A DNA stretch of 64,000 nt from Larimichthys crocea (lineage: Eukaryota; Chordata; Actinopteri; Sciaenidae): positions 1,356,526-1,420,525 of the forward strand of contig NC_040026.1 in NCBI RefSeq assembly GCF_000972845.2. Direction: 5' to 3'. Every line of letters begins with the position of its first letter. The first letter of the stretch is position 1. The translations under genes were made by a program, and so were the position numbers. Positions 58,533-64,000 of this stretch are shown here, piece after piece. A model generated the notes under the pieces. That model worked only from the letters and a program-made list of their open reading frames with translations. It was not told where the DNA came from and ran no database searches.

Positions 58533-61500
58533 ATGGCAGCCACTTCATGTCCAGATGTGTCCGAGCTGGTGGCGGAGGCTCGCCGTCTGTATGAGCAGGT
58601 GTTCGGGGGAGAGGCTCCTCTGACGGCGGTGTGCGCTCCTGGAAGAGTGAACCTGATAGGAGAGCACACCGACTACAACCAGGGATTTGTGCTTCCTATG
58701 GTAACTTCCTGATAGCCTGTCACATTGTTGTTATGTGACGCACCAAATGTCATTAAAAAGATCTGACAGAATAACATAATTCAGATCATTTTTCACGAGT
58801 CTGCCAGCTGTTCGGCATGATGCATGCAGAGCAAACAGCAACAAGTAGTTCCTAGTGATGGGAAGTTCAGCTCCTTTCAATGATTCGTCTCTTTCGGCTC
58901 GGCTCCCAAATGGCTCTTCATTTAGCATCACTTATTAGCAATTATTATGCGTTGTGTGTTCGTAAACAATTTTTCATACAGTGTTTTCATAAAATGTCTA
59001 TTTTTGTGCCTTTTTTTTGTTACAAAAAACACAGTGAGTCTGTGCAGGTTTGTTGTTGACCCTGCTCTGACGGACTTTGCATTTTCCAATATCATTGATA
59101 TATCATTTATTTCTTCACTATTTCTTTACCGTCTCTCTGTCGTGTACCTGGCCTGTACCACTACACTCGCTGTCTTTGTAGTAGTGTGTTGGTCATGAAT
59201 GTATCGTTCAATTTGAACTAATCCTTTATATGACTCAGGAGTAATGAGTAGTCTCAGTGAGTGATTCGTTCATTTTCATGCAGAATGCTCTCTCGTCACA
59301 TGGCAGCTGCATAAGCTCAGTCAGGACAGGAAACAGAAATGATTAGTTCACGACTCAACTATGCGTCCTCAAGTCTCTGGTTCATTTGTCATGACAGGCA
59401 GTTCAGGCTGTGTGACGAGCAATAGACGCAGTGGTTCGTTCATACGGATCGGTCAATCGCTCATTTGTCACGTTTACATCAGCCACAAGAGGGCTACAGC
59501 GCTGCACAGCTAATGAACAAAATGACTCAAAAAAGATTAGTTCAATTTACCGAGAGTAAGTGATCCGATTCAGTATAAAGACTGTAGCTTCCCAGGATTC
59601 TGAGCAGGAGCGGCTAAAGGTCCGGCTCTCCCCGACGTGAGTCGGCTCTTGTCGTTCTCTTCAAAGGCTCGGCTCTTAGAGCCAGCTCGTTCGCAAATGA
59701 CACATCACTGGTAGTTCCAGTAAATACACGTGATATCACTGAGCAGCCTGTTCTATAAACGCACAGTAACAACAGTGCTGTAGTTCCAAATATTCGGAAG
59801 GTCACTTGCATGTTGAATTTAACTGAAGAGCAGAACCAAGCATTGTAACTTGGACTACAGTTCCCTATACCAGTAATAAGAGAGAAATGTTACACTTCCT
59901 GATTTTTTTTTTAAACAGAGTTTGGCAACATATTTCATCCCTGACGAAGAGGAAAAATTTAGAACACTGTATGAGTTTATCTGTGTTCTGTGTGCCAGGC
60001 GCTGCCCCTTGTCACTGTGGTGATCGGGAGCCAAACCTCTGGTCGGGATGTTACCGTGGTAACGACAACTAAGGATGCTGATGAGCCTCGGAGGGTGGAC
60101 TTCACCCTGCCTGTTGATGGATCACCGCTGTCTCCAGGGTTACCCAGCTGGGCAAACTATGTGAAGGGTGTCATACAGCATTACAGGGGTAAACAGTGAC
60201 TGTACACAGTGATACAAACATTATGCTGCTTTGTTTGGACACAGGATATTTATTCTCTGTGTCTGCTGTGCCTCAGCTCCTCCTGTCCCCGGCTTCAGGG
60301 CGGTGATAGCCAGCACCGTCCCCTTGGGAGGAGGTCTGTCCAGCTCTGCCTCCCTGGAGGTGGCTTTCTACACGTTCCTGCAGCAGCTCAAGCCAGGTCA
60401 GAATCTGATCACAGAGACTGCAGTGTGTATCAGTGTGTATGCAGTCAGATAGGAAGTCAGGGAGTCCAGTGATTACTGCTGCAGCTGCTGCTCAAAATGC
60501 AACAATCTTTATTCGTACAAATTCATGATGTGACTCTTTAGTGTCTATTTTACATCTTTGTCTTTTTTCACAGATGATGGAGACAAGGTATCTAAAGCGG
60601 TCGCCTGTCAGCAGGCAGAACACACTCATGCTGGGGTACCGTGTGGCATTATGGATCAGTTTGTGTCCACTCTCGGCAGGGAGGGGCACGCTTTGCTCAT
60701 TGACTGCAGGTAGTGTAAACATCTAGTGAGAGTAATGAATCCTTGGAGATGAATCCTTGGTTCTCTGACGTTTTCTCTCTTTGTGGTTTGTCTCAGGTCC
60801 CTGGAGGCCACCTCTGTCCCTCTTGCAGATCCAGGCCTGGTCATTCTCATCACTAACTCCAACGTGAAGCACTCTCTAACCGGCAGCGAGTACCCCACAA
60901 GGCGCAGACAGTGTGCCGAGGCTGCCTCCATCCTAGGAAAGGAGAGTCTGAGAGATGCTACCATGAATGATCTGGAGGGTGTGAAGTACATTTGTTTATT
61001 AATCTGTGCTGATCCATTCTGTCTCACTCTGTCTTCTTTTATTAACCCCGTCCTGCTCCATCATACTCCACTGATGGAGTTCTCTCTCCTCCTCCTCGTC
61101 TTCTTGTGTCTCCATTATGTTGTTCAGTGCTTTTTTTTTTTTTTTTGGCCTTTCCAAGCTTTATTTTGATAGAGACAGCTGAAGAGTGACAGGAATGGGG
61201 GAAGAGAGAGATGGGGAATGACATGTGGGAAAGAGCCACAGGTCAGATTCAAACCCTGGGCTGCCTCAGCAAGGACTGAGCCTTCACACATGGGGCGGCT
61301 GCTCTACCAACTGAGCTAAACGCAGCCGCTGTTCAGTGCTTTTTATTCACCTCAAAGGAAGTTTAACATTTTGGAAATATGTTTCATAGGTTTTCCAGGA
61401 GTGCGAATAGTCAGTGTGTTAAGTGCAGAAATGGAGTCAGGATGTTGTTAGCCTAGCTTAGCATATAGAAACAGCTAGCCAGAATCTGTCCAAAGTTTAA

Positions 61501-63189
61501 AAAATATGGCTAACAACACTTAACGATTAAAAACAAATGATTTTTGAGATGCAGCCAGAAAATTCAGCCTTTAGCCTCCGGACCATGGTGTCTGAAGAAT
61601 CAATTATATACCCTGGAAAGTGACATCAGCAAGTGCACTTTCGTCTTTCCTCTGTTAGCATTTTAGCAAGACGAGGTTCAGCTCATGTACAGTGTCTGTA
61701 CTTGTAGACATAAAGGATCTGCTGTACTTAGAAAGCCAGCCAGTGTGTTCTCACGAGAAAATGTAAAGAAATGATGAAAAAGCACTGAATAAGTGTTTAT
61801 GGTGTCAGGTGTAAACTGCAATGACCCACATAGCAGCTAGCAGCTAATAAGAACCTCACGTGGTTCACGTGGATCAGAGCAGAGATGTTGACATGTTGGT
61901 GGGCAGCAGCAGTGCTGTATGACAGATACAGGTGTCGTCTTGTCACATCCTGCTTCATACATTTCCATAAAGCGGTGGCTGAACGCAGTCACTGTTTTGC
62001 TGACATTGCAGAAATTGGCTTCAGACTGGTTCAAACAGCTGAATGGAAACATAAATGATATTAGCTGTGGTTCACAGTTCATCTCTGCTCTGCGTCAGAC
62101 TCCTCTCTGCTTGTCAGCCAGACCACCTCAGTGACAGACGAGTGATGTTATGGTTTAATAGTTTAGATTGGCAGAGTGTAAAGAAACGGTTTCTCCTTTC
62201 TTCCAGAGGCTTTAGCATTGCATACTATTTAAAGGGTAACACTGTCATTTGTCAGCCTGGACCTGATATTCTGACGTTTTTAGGTCAAAGTGACAAATAG
62301 GGACAACATATGTTGAAGGTGGTCCATTATTAACCTGTTGGTTTCTTTGTGTCATTGTACAATAGTAATAAACCACAGCCACAGTAGACATCTCCTAGAC
62401 GGATCAAATCTCCTGTGTTTGTGAGGTAAAACAGAGTCTGGTGGTTGTGAACAGAGCGATATAACGTCTGTTTCTGGTTAAACACAGAAGATCTTCCTCT
62501 CTGATCTGAAGGTCTATCTCTGCAGGGATCGTTTCCATAATGTTATCAGACACTTAGAATAATAATCTGAGCCTGTCGGTGGTAAATACATGCACTTTAG
62601 TTGATGTACTTTGACGCAACTGCTCCGAAGGATTACAGGCTGCAGATAGCCATAGTTTCCTGGCTGCATTAGTGCCCACATTAGTTGCTTAGACACAAAA
62701 AACAAGAAAATAATGTTGAAAAACATTGAAGTTTCCCTCTCTGGAGCCTGACTTATCGTGCAGTTTAGACCTCCTCTGTCATTTCAGAGGCGAAGGACAG
62801 ACTGGATGATGTAACCTATCGAAGAGCTCGTCATGTGATCGAGGAGATCCAAAGAACCGTCCAAGCTGCCGAAGCCCTGAAGAGAGGAGCCTACAGAGAG
62901 TTCGGCAAACTCATGGTGGAGAGTCACAACTCACTAAGGTACACTTAAAACAGCTGTACACATCTGTTTAAGACAGAGAGGTGTGTGTGTGTGTGTGTGT
63001 GTGCTGACTTAATGTTCCTCTGTCAGAGACTTGTATGAGGTGAGCTGCAGGGAGCTGGATGAGCTGGTGTCTACAGCCATGGAGGTGGAGGGGGTGTTTG
63101 GCAGCCGGATGACAGGTGGAGGATTCGGCGGATGTACTGTGACTTTGCTGCAGGCCCACGCCATCGACAGGACTATACTCCACATACAG
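58533..63189 (+). CDS. galk1: Galactokinase 1 (exons 1-7 of 8; last exon beyond window)
   Basis: Phosphorylates alpha-D-galactose with ATP, the first Leloir step, in the cytosol. Seven exons with GT-AG introns: 58533-58700, 59999-60188, 60277-60396, 60574-60709, 60797-60978, 62788-62938, 63027-63189; 370 codons, versus about 392 in human GALK1. GHMP-kinase motifs are in order: the galactokinase signature [15 protein letters not shown] (about residues 37-51, Arg38), the ATP loop [12 protein letters not shown] in exon 3, CGIMDQF with the catalytic base Asp187 in exon 4, and GGGFGGC in exon 7. The start was chosen because GCAGCCATGG is a strong Kozak context and the N-terminus fits the family length; the same frame is open upstream to 58302. 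Introns 1 and 5 carry a hAT MITE and a SINE. No lesion is seen, so the gene looks functional. Confidence 0.97.
58853..59710. mobile_element. Non-autonomous hAT element in galk1 intron 1
   Basis: The element starts TAGTGATGGGAAGTTC and ends GACACATCACTG (inverted: CAGTGATGTGTC). It is flanked by a perfect 8-bp target duplication GTAGTTCC at 58845-58852 and 59711-59718, the hallmark length of hAT elements. It is 858 bp without a transposase frame. CCACAAGAGGGCTAC (59484-59498) inside it resembles a CTCF core. Confidence 0.93.
61131..61329 (-). mobile_element. tRNA-derived SINE in galk1 intron 5
   Basis: On the minus strand a tRNA-like head carries box A TAGCTCAGTTGG (61307-61318) and box B GGTTTGAATC (61246-61255). 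It continues with the CATGTCATTCCCCATCTCTC body common in teleost SINEs and ends in a poly-A (T16 at 61131-61146 on plus). It is flanked by the direct repeat TGTTCAGTGCTTTTT (61121-61135 and 61330-61344), its insertion-site duplication. Confidence 0.95.
61345..62787. other. Remainder of galk1 intron 5
   Basis: Contains TTAGCCTAGCTTAGCAT-type sequence near 61448, a teleost dispersed-repeat word, but no coding frame. Confidence 0.5.
62981..63003. repeat. (GT)n microsatellite in galk1 intron 6
   Basis: Eleven GT units between exons 6 and 7. Confidence 0.95.
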
Positions 63190-64000
63190 GTTCATACACA
63201 CACACACACACGCACATTGTGTACAGAACATTGTGTACTATAAGGTGCCTCTAACAAGACAGAGTTTGTGCTATGGTGGATGGACCGCCGTGTGTGTCTC
63301 TTGGAATAATATGATGTAGCCTCTAATTTAATTTTAAGCCAGAGAACAACAAGAGAAAGACATGTAAGACCTGTATTAAAAATATTTGCACCATCACCAG
63401 ATGGTATATACACATATACACATTACAGGTACATACATACACAATATCCATAATACATGCTTGACTGGCAGGAGCAACAATTGTAAGACTTATAGATTTA
63501 TTAGATTATTATTATATTAGATATTTTGGATTTAAAAATTAAAATCTAAAATAAATAAATAAGAAATCTAAAATCTCAAAACTTTAATCATGATGATTTT
63601 ATTAGCTGAAAACCTTACACAGACCTCGTAACAGAGTGCCACAGTCCCCCATTAGAGACGTGTGCTGTGTAGATGATCAGGATTCATCATCAGTATGGTG
63701 TTATCGGGATAAAACCTTTAATAAAGCTATATTTCACAGATAACACGGTGATGTTTCTTTAATGAAATCTAGAGATTTATATTTAGATGATAAGGATGGA
63801 ACTTTCTCATTTCCTTTGATAGCAACGTCCACATCACCTGATAATGACATCAGCTTCTCTTTATTCACGCTGCCTGTTGTTGTCTAATTAAATGGACTGT
63901 AAATGAACTCAGTCCATCACTGACAGACAGACAGAACATACCTGAGTGTGAGGTGCTTCTTATTAACAGCAGTGAGACAGGTCGAACAGCTAAATGAGGA
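63190..64000. other. galk1 intron 7, incomplete
   Basis: Follows the exon 7 donor (GTTCAT) and a short (CA)n. No frame matching the galactokinase C-terminus is seen to the window edge, so the last exon (about 20-25 codons) must lie beyond 64000. Confidence 0.6.

Noticed and set aside
61241..61320. Genuine tRNA gene on the minus strand
   Set aside because: Boxes A and B are present, but the sequence continues into a SINE body with poly-A tail and target duplications and does not fold as a full tRNA.

Overview
The window is nuclear DNA from a ray-finned (teleost, probably percomorph) fish. The evidence is short exons with GT-AG introns, a recognisable vertebrate galactokinase gene (galk1) at 58.5-63.2 kb, and a dense, typically teleost load of transposable elements: KDZ, Ginger-like, BEL/Pao, Gypsy, L2, hAT, Tc1 and a tRNA-derived SINE. 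There are four N runs (423-495, 7683-7692, 20367-20466, 51314-51413). Base quality is uneven. 0-12 kb and 46-64 kb read cleanly, while roughly 17-46 kb carries the dense small insertions and deletions expected of unpolished long reads. Many copy-number and inversion signals there may be assembly artefacts.

Layout. 0-3.7 kb: pieces of a KDZ-family DNA transposon, one in forward orientation (exons for the cysteine cluster through part of the catalytic region) flanked by inverted partial copies. 3.7-8.0 kb: repeat debris (Gypsy LTR and gag start, hAT-like ends, an L2 3-prime end). 8.0-11.2 kb: the 3-prime part of the same KDZ transposase gene, ten well-spliced exons to the stop. 11.6-14.7 kb: low-copy repeats including a module with three direct-repeat-1 nuclear-receptor-like sites. 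15.2-20.4 kb: a minus-strand BEL/Pao retrotransposon whose RNase H-integrase ORF is intact for 718 codons while the rest is frameshifted.

20.5-24.2 kb: an error-ridden copy of an aldo-keto reductase (AKR) gene and its downstream DNA. 24.2-38.5 kb: noisy L2 LINE copies arranged head to head around a poly-pyrimidine tract, blocks of a 14-bp AACATGCTAATGTT minisatellite, and an inverted copy of the AKR promoter plus half of exon 1. 38.5-45.9 kb: mostly unrecognisable noisy sequence with simple repeats, a duplicated block and an acidic Ser/Asp-repeat reading frame.

45.9-51.3 kb: two tandem AKR copies (B with clean exons up to its stop but lacking the first half of exon 1; D with an intact first exon but cut by a gap). 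51.4-54.7 kb: a duplicated segment carrying the minisatellite. 54.9-57.2 kb: a decayed, multi-exon Ginger-like integrase + Ulp1-type protease + PHD-like finger gene. 58.3-64 kb: galk1, seven of the expected eight coding exons, with a hAT MITE in intron 1 and a SINE in intron 5; its last exon lies beyond the window.

Only galk1 and the AKR genes look like host protein-coding genes. galk1 performs the first step of galactose catabolism and AKR copies are predicted NADPH-dependent carbonyl reductases; nothing in the sequence links them functionally beyond adjacency. I did not find a convincing undescribed system. The best candidates for a second look are the Ginger-like three-domain gene, the AKR tandem array with a CRE-like promoter cluster, and the DR1-bearing repeat module.
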